Source: Candidatus Bathyarchaeum sp. (GTDB lineage Archaea > Thermoproteota > Bathyarchaeia > Bathyarchaeales > Bathyarchaeaceae). From it: a DNA stretch of 37,886 nt. The DNA lies in the NCBI GenBank assembly GCA_016930555.1, contig JAFGGM010000062.1, positions 1-37,886 of the forward strand, read 5' to 3'. This document shows, one piece after another, positions 1 to 8,917 of this stretch (within the stretch, counting starts at the first letter, position 1; the number at the start of each line of letters is the position of its first letter). Below the pieces are notes generated by a model. It was given only the letters and a program-made list of their open reading frames with translations, made no database searches and was not told where the DNA came from. The position numbers were made by a program, and so were the translations under genes.

Positions 1-80
1 CGGGGAAGGGATTTGAACCCTTGTGGCGCATGGCACCACCGGTTTTCGAGACCGGCACATTACCGCTCTGTCACCCCGGC
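1..80 (-). tRNA. tRNA-Ser (anticodon CGA), 3' acceptor end truncated by the window edge
   Basis: Reverse complement reads GCCGGGGTGACAGAGCGG...CCGGTCTCGAAAACCGG (anticodon loop CTCGAAA), a long variable arm (TGGTGCCATGCGCCACA), and T-arm AGGGTTCAAATCCCT; 5' GCCGGGG pairs with the truncated CCCCG. Confidence 0.93.
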
Positions 81-149
81 AACCAAAGAAGGGTAGAGTT
101 TGTTGTGGCTTAAAAGCGCTTTCACCCATAAAATTGAGAAGGAGAAAGG

Positions 150-1712
150 TTAGCAGCAGTGTGTGTGAAGCGCGTCGTTTGTTTGCTCCAAATAGATGTG
201 CTTTAGCCAGTTTTTGTTGTCTGTGGTGGGGTAGTCTTGGCGGTAGTGGGTTCCTCTGCTTTCTGTTCTGGTGTAAGCAGCTTTTGTCACTAGATAGGCT
301 ACGGTTACCATGTTTTTGAGTTCAAGAAACCGTGTGTTTATTCCATTTTTGCCAATAACAGCCAATCTTGCCTTTAGTCGTTCCAGCTTGTTAAGCATCA
401 AACCCATCTGTTTTTCTTTGCGGATTATCCCAACATAATCCCACAACGCTTTTCTTAGTTCTGTTTTGAGATAATTCAGTTCCTGAGGCTCTATATCAAA
501 AAATACAGTTTCTTTCTGCTTTTGCAGGGTTCCAAGTTTGTTCTTTAGATACTGTTCAGCTTTTTGTGCACCTAAAGACGAAAAAACCACAGACTCAAGC
601 AGAGAGTTGCTTGCTAGCCTGTTTGCGCCGTGTACTCCAGTGCAGGCGCATTCGCCAAAGGCTAGAAGATTAGAGATGGAGGTTTCTCCGTATTCGTTTG
701 TTTTTATTCCTCCGCAGATATAGTGGGCAGCAGGAGAAACTGGAATCAGTTCTTTGGTAATGTCTAAGTCATACTTCAGGCACTCTTTGTGAATCATCGG
801 AAAACGCTCCAAAATGAAGCTTCTACCTTTATGCCTAATGTCCAAGTAAACAGAGCCATGTTTTAGTTCATTAAAGATGGTTCGGGCGATAATGTCCCTT
901 GGAGCAAGCTCTCCCATTTTATCGTATTCCAGCATGAATCTTGTTCCCATATCGTTCACAAGAATTGCACCTTCGCCACGAAGAGCCTCCGAAATTAGAA
1001 AGTGGGGGGCACCAGCCTTGTTCAATGTGGTGGGATGAAATTGCACAAACTCCATATCCTCAATTCTAGCTCCTGCCCTGAGTGCTATTGCTATTCCGTC
1101 ACCTGTAGCAATTTCTGGGTTCGTCGTATTTTGGTAAATGTAGCCGATGCCACCTGTAGCTAAGATGGTTGTCCGAGCAAACACATCATGCACTTTTCTT
1201 TTTTTTATGTCCAATATCTTTGCGCCAATGCATCCCTTGTTTACTAGGATGAGATTGATGGCAAAGCAGTCCTCGAAAACTTCAATGCCCGGGTTTTCGC
1301 GAACACTCTCAGTCATGGCATGTTCTATTTCTTTTCCTGTTGAATCGCCAGAATGCAGCACTCGAGCCATACTGTGTCCGCCTTCTGTAGTTAAATGAAG
1401 CCCATTTTTCGCTTTGTCGAAGGCTACTCCAAAAGAAAGGAGGTTTCGGATAGCTTCTGGACCTTGTTCAGCAAGTATCTTCACCATTCGTTTGTTGGAT
1501 AAGCCAGAACCAACATTTAATGTATCTTCTATGTGCAACTGAACAGAATCATCTTTTCGGGTTACTGCAGCGATTCCACCCTGAGCAAGGTTAGTGTTTG
1601 ATTCCATGATTTCCTTCTTTGTTACAATCGTCACTTTTCCGTACTTTGCGGCTTTTAATGCAAAATTTAGTCCAGCTATGCCGCTTCCGACAACTAGGAA
1701 ATCCGTCTTCAA
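150..1712 (-). CDS. nadB: L-aspartate oxidase
   Basis: N-terminal FAD motif VVGSGIAGLNFALKAA; TNLAQGGIAA and FHPTTL motifs; in operon with nadC and nadA. Confidence 0.93.
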   Translation of the reverse strand: MKTDFLVVGSGIAGLNFALKAAKYGKVTIVTKKEIMESNTNLAQGGIAAVTRKDDSVQLHIEDTLNVGSGLSNKRMVKILAEQGPEAIRNLLSFGVAFDKAKNGLHLTTEGGHSMARVLHSGDSTGKEIEHAMTESVRENPGIEVFEDCFAINLILVNKGCIGAKILDIKKRKVHDVFARTTILATGGIGYIYQNTTNPEIATGDGIAIALRAGARIEDMEFVQFHPTTLNKAGAPHFLISEALRGEGAILVNDMGTRFMLEYDKMGELAPRDIIARTIFNELKHGSVYLDIRHKGRSFILERFPMIHKECLKYDLDITKELIPVSPAAHYICGGIKTNEYGETSISNLLAFGECACTGVHGANRLASNSLLESVVFSSLGAQKAEQYLKNKLGTLQKQKETVFFDIEPQELNYLKTELRKALWDYVGIIRKEKQMGLMLNKLERLKARLAVIGKNGINTRFLELKNMVTVAYLVTKAAYTRTESRGTHYRQDYPTTDNKNWLKHIYLEQTNDALHTHCC

Positions 1713-2665
1713 AGGGTCATCTCCAAGCTCATATCTAAGACCTTCGCGGAATGCGTCAGATAACCCAAGGATACAACGTTGATTCCAGTTTTGGCATATT
1801 CTTGTATGTTTTCTGGAGTTATCTTGCCTGATGCCTCTAAAAGAACAGAATCGTAAAGGTTATTCTCACGAAGAGTCTTAATGACCCCCTCTATTGCCTT
1901 AGGTGCCATATTGTCAAGCATCACAACACACGGAACTTTCAGGTGCAGGCTTTTGAATTTCTTCGCTGCCCGGATAGCCTCTTCGTGGGAGGTTACCTCA
2001 ATTTCTATGAACTCAACTTTATCCGCAAAGGCTGAAGCTTTGGTTATTGCAGTTTCGATGTAATCTTTTGTTCCCTTGCTTTTCAGAGTTTCAAGATGAT
2101 TGTCTTTGATGAGGATGGCGTCCCAGAGACCAAAACGGTGAGTTAAACCTTCACCCAAAAAGACTGCCTTCTTGTCAAGATACCGTAGAGGCGCTTTTCT
2201 GGTTGCCGCTATCCTAGTGCCATGATCTTTCAGCAGTTCAGCTAAACGTTTAGTTTCTGTGGCTATTCCAGACATTCTCTGAAGCACATTTAAGGCGATT
2301 CGTTCGGTTGCCAGAATATCTTTTTGGGTGCCTTGAATCTCCAGAATAGTTTCTCCACTCAAGACTTGTTTGCCATCTTTGATGCAAATCTTAACTTCGA
2401 GACTATGTCTCCGAAGAAACCAGCTTACCTCCTCGATTCCCGCGATGACACCTGCCTGTTTGGCTTTCAAGAGAGCTTTTCGAGGTTTGTTTTCTGCTAG
2501 AATTGCTGTGCTGGTTATGTCTCCAGCTCCAACATCGTCGCGGTATTCTTTTTTGAAAAAGGATTCTAGCCAAAGGAGATAATTCTTATTTGCTAAAGTG
2601 AGCCCCTTGCCTTTCTGGTAAGCCAATTCAACAAGTTTTTGCCGGTCCAAGGTTTCAAGCCACAT
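1709..2665 (-). CDS. nadC: nicotinate-nucleotide pyrophosphorylase (quinolinate phosphoribosyltransferase)
   Basis: DVGAGDITS, RIAATRKAPLRYLDKKAV, GGLTHRFGLWDAILIKDNH-type motifs; 4-nt overlap with nadB. Confidence 0.93.
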   Translation of the reverse strand: MWLETLDRQKLVELAYQKGKGLTLANKNYLLWLESFFKKEYRDDVGAGDITSTAILAENKPRKALLKAKQAGVIAGIEEVSWFLRRHSLEVKICIKDGKQVLSGETILEIQGTQKDILATERIALNVLQRMSGIATETKRLAELLKDHGTRIAATRKAPLRYLDKKAVFLGEGLTHRFGLWDAILIKDNHLETLKSKGTKDYIETAITKASAFADKVEFIEIEVTSHEEAIRAAKKFKSLHLKVPCVVMLDNMAPKAIEGVIKTLRENNLYDSVLLEASGKITPENIQEYAKTGINVVSLGYLTHSAKVLDMSLEMTL

Positions 2666-3578
2666 TTAACATTCTGTCTAGAGCCTTTTTAGCCCTAACC
2701 CTTATATTTTCTGGAATAATGACTTTAAACTGCTCCTTCTCTAGAGCCTCCAGAACAAGCTCTAACGTAGTTCTCTTCATCTGAAGGCATGTTCCTCCAG
2801 GCGGTGCTTGAAAAAACACTTTCTCTGGAAACATTTGCTTCAGCCGCTCTACTACACCTACCTCAGTGGCTATGATGAAGGTTTTATCTGGACTCTTCTT
2901 CACGTAGTTGATCATTCCAGTTGTGCTAAAAACTTCGGTAGCTAAATCCACAACTTCAGGAACACATTCGGGATGAACCAAAACTTTCGCATTCACATGA
3001 AGGGCTTTTGCCTGTTTAAGTCCTTCTGGAGAAAATTTTCTGTGAACATAACACCATCCACTCCAAGGGATGACCTTTTTGTCTGTGTTTTTCATGACAT
3101 AATGTGCCAAATTGGAATCTGGCACGAAAATTACTGTGTCTTCCTCTAAAGAGTTAACCACTTTCACAGCGTTTGCGCTAGTGCAACAAACATCCGATTC
3201 AGCTTTCACATCAGCAGTTGTGTTAACATAGCTGACAACAGCAGCATTAGGATATTCATGTTTCAGTTTTCGTAAACCATCAACATCAACCATGGCAGCC
3301 ATTGGACACTGTGCCTGCGTAGTTGGAATCAAAACTGTTTTCTCTGGATTTAAAATATACGCCGATTCAGCCATGAAGTCAACGCCACAAAAAACTATGA
3401 TGCCCGCATTTGTTTCTGTCGCCTTTTTACTCAATCCATAGGAATCGCCAATGAAATCCGCTACTTCATAGATTTCTGGTCTCTGGTAGACATGTGCCAG
3501 AATTACAGCATTTTTTTCTTTTTTCAGCTGATTTATTCGTTTAATAAGTTTCCTTTCTTCCATTCTGTCACACGGCAT
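2655..3578 (-). CDS. nadA: quinolinate synthase
   Basis: AHVYQRPEIYEVADFIGDSYGLS, FCGVDFMAESAYIL, VHPECVPEV and PPGGTCLQMK motifs with conserved cysteines. Confidence 0.94.
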   Translation of the reverse strand: MPCDRMEERKLIKRINQLKKEKNAVILAHVYQRPEIYEVADFIGDSYGLSKKATETNAGIIVFCGVDFMAESAYILNPEKTVLIPTTQAQCPMAAMVDVDGLRKLKHEYPNAAVVSYVNTTADVKAESDVCCTSANAVKVVNSLEEDTVIFVPDSNLAHYVMKNTDKKVIPWSGWCYVHRKFSPEGLKQAKALHVNAKVLVHPECVPEVVDLATEVFSTTGMINYVKKSPDKTFIIATEVGVVERLKQMFPEKVFFQAPPGGTCLQMKRTTLELVLEALEKEQFKVIIPENIRVRAKKALDRMLNVA

Positions 3579-3616
3579 ATCCTAAAGGTCTAAAGTTTCC
3601 TCACAATTTAAACATG

Positions 3617-4597
3617 TTACGGAAGTTTTGGCATTACAAGGTCAGCTATATCCAAACTGTTATCATAAATCAGGCGAATCGAAGAAGCGACAACGAGAAG
3701 ATGACGTCCCATCTCTGGGGGAAGGTCGCGAACAGTTGTTTCAATCTCATGAAACAGTGAATCAATTTTCTCTTTCTCAGACCGTACTGACTCCGCCACA
3801 GACACGTCACGAGAAAACACTGCACTGATAGCATTTTCATGAGAGGCATATGCAATGTTGTGTAGCTGTAAAAGAAGTCTCGAAATGTCATCTGCAAGTT
3901 TTGCGCCATCCAACTTGATTACAGTCTCGCCAATAGAAGCAGAGTGATCACCTATAGATTCAACCAAACTGGCTGCTAAACGATAATCCAAACAGTCGAT
4001 GGGTAGAATACCGAGTTTTTCACTGAGCCCGGGATTCTGAATCACAGTCCGAAGAACACGAACCAAAAGGAAATAGAGGCGATTAACTTCGTTGTCCCTT
4101 GCAACAACATTTTTGGCTAACTGCAAATCACCCTCCATGAGAGCAGTCATCGCGTCACGGTGTATTCCTGAAACAATGGAGTATTCTCTTCGAAGAATTT
4201 TTTGGGGCGGAAAAGTTGAGGGCTCTAAAAGAGATTGCATAACGATTTTGGAGTGGTTTTCTTCAACGATCTCCAATCCAACCAAATGACTTGATACCTC
4301 TTTCACTCGATCACGATCTGCTGGACTTATTCTATCCTTAGCTTGAACAGTAATTATGTCATAACCAAGGAGATACTTCTCAATGATTACACGATCAAGC
4401 AAAGAAGAAGGTGTAATCATTGCCAGCTGAGGGGCACGTTCCATATTATATTTCGGATTAACGACAAGCGTTCCATCAGCGGTTTCGTTTACAGAAACAA
4501 CAACCCCACGATCAAGCCCATTTCGTTCAGCCCAATCTTTGGGAAGACAAACGAAAAAGGTTCCGCCGCTTGTTCTTTGAATTTTGCGGAGATCCAT
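3617..4597 (-). CDS. PhoU-domain transcriptional regulator with AbrB/SpoVT-like N-terminus
   Basis: N-terminus RKIQRTSGGTFFVCLPKDWAERNGLDRG (AbrB-like swapped hairpin); C-terminal PhoU-like helical domain (ARDNEVNRLYFLLVR, ESIGDHSASIGE). Confidence 0.82.
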   Translation of the reverse strand: MDLRKIQRTSGGTFFVCLPKDWAERNGLDRGVVVSVNETADGTLVVNPKYNMERAPQLAMITPSSLLDRVIIEKYLLGYDIITVQAKDRISPADRDRVKEVSSHLVGLEIVEENHSKIVMQSLLEPSTFPPQKILRREYSIVSGIHRDAMTALMEGDLQLAKNVVARDNEVNRLYFLLVRVLRTVIQNPGLSEKLGILPIDCLDYRLAASLVESIGDHSASIGETVIKLDGAKLADDISRLLLQLHNIAYASHENAISAVFSRDVSVAESVRSEKEKIDSLFHEIETTVRDLPPEMGRHLLVVASSIRLIYDNSLDIADLVMPKLP

Positions 4598-4667
4598 CTC
4601 TGAATCCTCAAGGAGATATTGAATTATTTAAAAGCAAAACGTATTATTAAGAGTTAAGCAAAAAAAT

Positions 4668-4695
4668 TCTAACTGATATAAACTTTTCAGTTAGA
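4668..4695. promoter_or_regulatory. Perfect inverted repeat enclosing a TATA-like element upstream of the PolD DP1 gene
   Basis: TCTAACTGA-TATAAACTTT-TCAGTTAGA: 9-bp arms, 10-nt spacer containing TATAAA. Confidence 0.6.
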
Positions 4696-6338
4696 TGGAA
4701 AAGCCCTTTTTTGTTGAAGGAGAGAAGAGAGTTAATAGGATACTGGACACACATATTACCGTCTCAACAGAAAGGAAACAAAAGGAGGCTAAGAGGGTGA
4801 GTGAAGGCACAAGTCTGCAGAAAGCTGTTTCCTTCACATTAGCGTCAGGATATCAGTTAGATAAGGAGGCCTTCGATTTCTTGAACAACATAGCCGAAAT
4901 AGAAGATCCTCTCTTTTTAATTGAAGAAGCGGTTAAGAAAATTGGGGATTTACCTCAAAAACCCCTCTTTATTGACCGAGTCTTTCTAGAGACTATGAGA
5001 AAAGGACCTTGCGCTGAAGAAAAGTTGCCTTCTCCTGTTCCGTCTCCATCCACTACTGAATCAAGGAAAACCTTCAGACCTTACGCTAAAGATGTTGAAG
5101 ATCAAGTAAAAGTGATTACAGACCCAACAAAAAAAATCTGCACAACAGGAACCATCACAGAATATTTGGGATATTTTCAGGATCGGTTTGAAAGGCTGAA
5201 GAAGATACTTCAAAAGAGAATAGATGCCAAAAATGCAGTACCCATATCTGTTGCATTAAAGGCTCCGCTAAAATCGAAGCTTAACGTTATAGGCATGGTT
5301 ATGGAAAAAGTAGAATCCAAAGGAAAGCTCTTCGTGAGAATTGAGGATTTAGAAACAAGCGCCACCGTATTCATATCCTCAAATTTGAGCCGTGAGATTA
5401 TAGCAAAAGCCCGTTCTCTACTTCTGGATCAGGTCGTTTGCATAAGTGTCGTAAAAGGAAAGAGTGATCTGCTTATCGCTAAAGATTTTATCTTGCCAGA
5501 GGTACCCCAGAAGACCCTCCACAAAGCGTCAGAGCCAGTCTACGCAGCCCTTACTTCAGATATTCATGTAGGAAGCAAAAAATTTATGGAAAAAGAGTTC
5601 AGTCGATTTCTAGAATGCCTTAAGGGAAATCGGGGAAATGATAAGTTAAGAGAGTTTGTGGGGCACATAAAATATTTGGTTATTGCAGGTGACATTGTAG
5701 ATGGTGTGGGAATCTATCCAGACCAGATAGAGGAATTGGCGATATCGGATATTTTTGAGCAGTATAGGGAAGCCGCAAAGCTCATCGCGCAGGTCCCTGA
5801 CTACATAGAAGTTATTATTATACCGGGTAACCATGACGCAACCAGAAAGGCGTTACCACAACCTGCCCTACTTAAAGACTACGCAGAACCGTTATGCGAA
5901 GCACGAAAAATACACTCTCTAGGAAACCCCTCCACAGTTAGCCTCCACGGCGTAGATTTACTTCTATTTCACGGACGAAGCTTAGACGACATCGCAGCGG
6001 TTGCCCCCAACGTCAGCTTCGACACCCCGGAAAAATCCATGAAACTCTTGTTACAAAATAGGCACCTTGCACCTATCTACGGAGAAAGAACCCCTATCGC
6101 TCCTGAAAAACGAGACTTCATGGTTATCGAAAAAATTCCTGACATTTTTCATGCTGGCCACGTACATGTGCTCAAATGCAACCAATACAGAGGAACGCTC
6201 ATAGTTAACTCTGGGGCATGGCAAAAGCAGACAGACTTCCAACAGAAGATGGGACTTGTTCCCACACCAGGAATCATACCCATAGTGAACCTCCAGACAT
6301 CAAAGATTTCAACACTAGATTTCACAGAAGCGTGGTAA
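4695..6338 (+). CDS. polB: DNA polymerase D (PolII) small subunit DP1, exonuclease/phosphoesterase subunit; GTG at 4797 is the more likely start
   Basis: OB region plus calcineurin-like motifs SDIHVGS, VIAGDIVDGVGIYPDQ, IIPGNHDA, FHGRSLDDI, GHVH. AAAGGAGG 9 nt upstream of the in-frame GTG at 4797. Confidence 0.93.
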   Translation: MEKPFFVEGEKRVNRILDTHITVSTERKQKEAKRVSEGTSLQKAVSFTLASGYQLDKEAFDFLNNIAEIEDPLFLIEEAVKKIGDLPQKPLFIDRVFLETMRKGPCAEEKLPSPVPSPSTTESRKTFRPYAKDVEDQVKVITDPTKKICTTGTITEYLGYFQDRFERLKKILQKRIDAKNAVPISVALKAPLKSKLNVIGMVMEKVESKGKLFVRIEDLETSATVFISSNLSREIIAKARSLLLDQVVCISVVKGKSDLLIAKDFILPEVPQKTLHKASEPVYAALTSDIHVGSKKFMEKEFSRFLECLKGNRGNDKLREFVGHIKYLVIAGDIVDGVGIYPDQIEELAISDIFEQYREAAKLIAQVPDYIEVIIIPGNHDATRKALPQPALLKDYAEPLCEARKIHSLGNPSTVSLHGVDLLLFHGRSLDDIAAVAPNVSFDTPEKSMKLLLQNRHLAPIYGERTPIAPEKRDFMVIEKIPDIFHAGHVHVLKCNQYRGTLIVNSGAWQKQTDFQQKMGLVPTPGIIPIVNLQTSKISTLDFTEAW

Positions 6339-6380
6339 ATCTATTGCAAAGCCTGTTTTAGGCAGGCGCGTTCGGTGTTG

Positions 6381-7541
6381 TTAAGGTCCTGTTAAGCAGG
6401 TAGGAACATAACCCACTAGGTCTCGAAGTCTATCACTGTTACTGAATACCATTCTAACAAGGCTGCGGCCTATCCCCAAACGAATTTTTTTAGTGCGGCC
6501 GTACCGTCCCATACTTACAACCCGGGCATTCAATAGCCCCACCATATCTAACTCGCTGATTAAGCCACTTACTCGCCTCTGAGTCAGTGGCGAGAGACCT
6601 GACTGTTCACATAGTTCACAATATATTCCGTAAATGTCGCCCGTGATGCTGTAGCTAACTTTTGTCTTACCCAAGAGGTAAACACTACACAAAACCAGCT
6701 TGGAGTGGACAGGAAGATTCTCCAAAACCTCAACAATCCTGTCATGTTCTACGCGTTTCTCTGCTTGCCTCACATGCTCTTCGCTGACACAATCCGCTCC
6801 TTCTCGCTCTGCTAACTCGCCTGCAACACGAAGAAGGTCTAAGGCCCGTCTAGCATCACCATGCTCTGCAGCAGCCAATGCAGCACACAAGGCTACAGCG
6901 CTATCCTGGAGAGCATTTTCAGAAAAGGCCACTTGGGCGCGTTTCCAGAGGATTTCTTGAAGTTCAGCTGCATCATAGGGCCGAAAAACGATTTCTTCTT
7001 CACTTAAGGAGCTGAGAACGCGTGGGTCCAAAAATTCCTTGAATCTGAGGTCGTTCGAGATTCCTATTATTGAAGTTCTGCCGTGACGAAGAGTCTCATT
7101 CACTCTAGTTAATTCATATAGTAGCGTGTCACCGCGAGCTTTTATTAGGGCGTCGATTTCGTCAAGAACAACAATAAAAATTTTCTTTTGAGCATCTAAT
7201 CCTTGCTTGAATCTGTCAAAGACTTCTCCGACAGCCAAACCCGTGAAAGGAACCCTCACATCTAATGCTTCACACAAGCTTGAAAGAACACGATATTCCG
7301 TGCCAGCTAGACGACAGTTCACATAGCAGATTCCAACAGATGAACCTAGTTCCCGTGATTTGGACGTAAGCATATTTAGTACATATTTGGTGACGGCGGT
7401 TTTTCCTGTGCCGGTTTTGCCATAAATAAAGGCGTTTGAACAAGGAGACCCCCTCAGAACAGGGGCTACTATGCCACCTAAACAGTTGATTTGTTCATCG
7501 CGGTGGGGCAGTTTTTTTGGAATATAATCATGGCGCATCAC
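6381..7541 (-). CDS. cdc6: Orc1/Cdc6 replication initiator; homologous coding sequence continues upstream to about 7616
   Basis: Walker A YGKTGTGKTAVTKY, Walker B VVLDEIDAL, sensor ISNDLRFKEFLDPRV, C-terminal wHTH. Upstream in-frame codons read LNKISTLEDVFNRFLSSNHIFENRE, typical of Orc1 N-termini. Confidence 0.94.
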   Translation of the reverse strand: MMRHDYIPKKLPHRDEQINCLGGIVAPVLRGSPCSNAFIYGKTGTGKTAVTKYVLNMLTSKSRELGSSVGICYVNCRLAGTEYRVLSSLCEALDVRVPFTGLAVGEVFDRFKQGLDAQKKIFIVVLDEIDALIKARGDTLLYELTRVNETLRHGRTSIIGISNDLRFKEFLDPRVLSSLSEEEIVFRPYDAAELQEILWKRAQVAFSENALQDSAVALCAALAAAEHGDARRALDLLRVAGELAEREGADCVSEEHVRQAEKRVEHDRIVEVLENLPVHSKLVLCSVYLLGKTKVSYSITGDIYGIYCELCEQSGLSPLTQRRVSGLISELDMVGLLNARVVSMGRYGRTKKIRLGIGRSLVRMVFSNSDRLRDLVGYVPTCLTGP

Positions 7542-7795
7542 TTCACGGTTTTCGAAAATGTGATTACTGCTAAGAAAACGATTGAAAACGTCCTCAAGAG
7601 TGCTAATTTTGTTCAGTGCTATATTCTCCTCTAAGAGAGGTGGAGTTATTGCCTCGATTGCATTCCCAGCAGATAAGAACTCTCATAAAAAAAACTAGAC
7701 AATTTGCACAAAAAAGCTAAAGGGAAACAAAATTTTCTTGATAAAATCTGTTTGAGGTTAGTTATCATCTTTGAAGTTTGTAAGTGCACCCCCTC

Positions 7796-7817
7796 ACCCC
7801 TTTGTTTCGTGTGGAAA
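7796..7817 (-). promoter_or_regulatory. ORB-like element 1
   Basis: Reverse complement TTTCCACACGAAACAAAGGGGT; compare archaeal ORB CTTCCAGTGGAAACGAAGGGGT (consensus from memory). Confidence 0.65.
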
Positions 7818-8002
7818 AAGGAATCCATTTTATCTTTCTTTGTAGAAAAGAATCCATTTTCGCGGACATTATTATAGTTGAAAAAAATCCCGTTGGAATT
7901 ACTGCGATTTTCAATATTTAATTGCTTTCATCAAAAAAACTAGATCTAAATCTACAATTTTTTGCTATTGAGGCTCGAAAAGAACTCTAGCAGAACTTTG
8001 TG

Positions 8003-8024
8003 CATCCAATGGAAATTGAGGGGT
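8003..8024 (+). promoter_or_regulatory. ORB-like element 2
   Basis: CATCCAATGGAAATTGAGGGGT, 17/22 to the remembered ORB consensus. Confidence 0.65.
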
Positions 8025-8212
8025 CGGTGCCTCCAAAAATCACTTCTTTAGATTATGCTAACATTTATGCGACGAAGAGTCTACCCTATTTATTGGTAGC
8101 TTGGTTGTTAACTCGAATGTAAAACATTGTGAAACCAAATGGTTTATTCTTAGTTTTTGGTGCTAAAATTTGGAAATAAGCGTGATTAGGGCATTTTACG
8201 TGTATAGACGGA

Positions 8213-8234
8213 ACCCCTTGGCTTCTAATGGAAG
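8213..8234 (-). promoter_or_regulatory. ORB-like element 3
   Basis: Reverse complement CTTCCATTAGAAGCCAAGGGGT, 18/22 to the remembered ORB consensus. Confidence 0.68.
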
Positions 8235-8432
8235 ACCGTCTTCGACAATTCCTCTTTTCTGTTTTCACAAATGGGGGATTTAGTGAAGGCTGTGAACCTA
8301 AATATTTGCAAAAACAACCTTTTTTGCTTTTTAAACTGTTTTTTGGGTTTATTTTTTAGACAGTCTTTACCACAACCTCTATAACTTGTGAAGTCGTAAA
8401 TAGTGAAGAAACAGTTCAACTGGTGCTGTGTT

Positions 8433-8843
8433 ATGCCTACCAAAAAAATTCGCGTAGAGGTCTTCAACAATGGGGACCGTTACACGATAACTTTTGAGGG
8501 TCAAGTTACGCGAGATAAGACTCTTCGTCTACTTGATTTGGTTGAACTTTTGGGAGGAGCACCAGCTACTAACTCTTTATCTGAAAGGTCTGCAGCTGAG
8601 ATGCCAAAGATCGAAAAAGTTCGGTTAGTTGCGGAAAAAAATTTTCCTGTAGGATGGTTTTCTTCAAAGGACCTTCAGGCGGCGTATGAGAAGCAGTTTA
8701 ATGAGCCGATTCGTTTGAGTACAGCTTCAACATATCTTTCTCGTTTGGCAGATCGTGGCTTTTTTATTAGAAGTGGGGCTTCAAACCAGAGGCGATATAG
8801 AATTATGACTGCAATATCAAAGCATCAGCTTCATGAAAGATAA
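8433..8843 (+). CDS. winged helix-turn-helix DNA-binding protein (unknown function)
   Basis: ATG at 8433; C-terminal wHTH-like FSSKDLQAAYEKQFNEPIRLSTASTYLSRLADRGFFIRSGASNQRRYRI; lies between oriC and nurA. Confidence 0.7.
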   Translation: MPTKKIRVEVFNNGDRYTITFEGQVTRDKTLRLLDLVELLGGAPATNSLSERSAAEMPKIEKVRLVAEKNFPVGWFSSKDLQAAYEKQFNEPIRLSTASTYLSRLADRGFFIRSGASNQRRYRIMTAISKHQLHER

Positions 8844-8917
8844 TAAATAACTTGATTTTAAGATATGTTGATTTAGTCCTGTTGTGAGACTCTTCGTGGT
8901 TGAGGAGAAACCTGTCT

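Larger units (their letters stand above)
7617..8432. other. oriC: Putative replication origin (oriC): AT-rich intergenic region with three ORB-like elements
   Basis: Adjacent to orc1/cdc6; ORB-like elements at 7796-7817, 8003-8024 and 8213-8234; AT-rich stretch between the first two. Confidence 0.7.
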
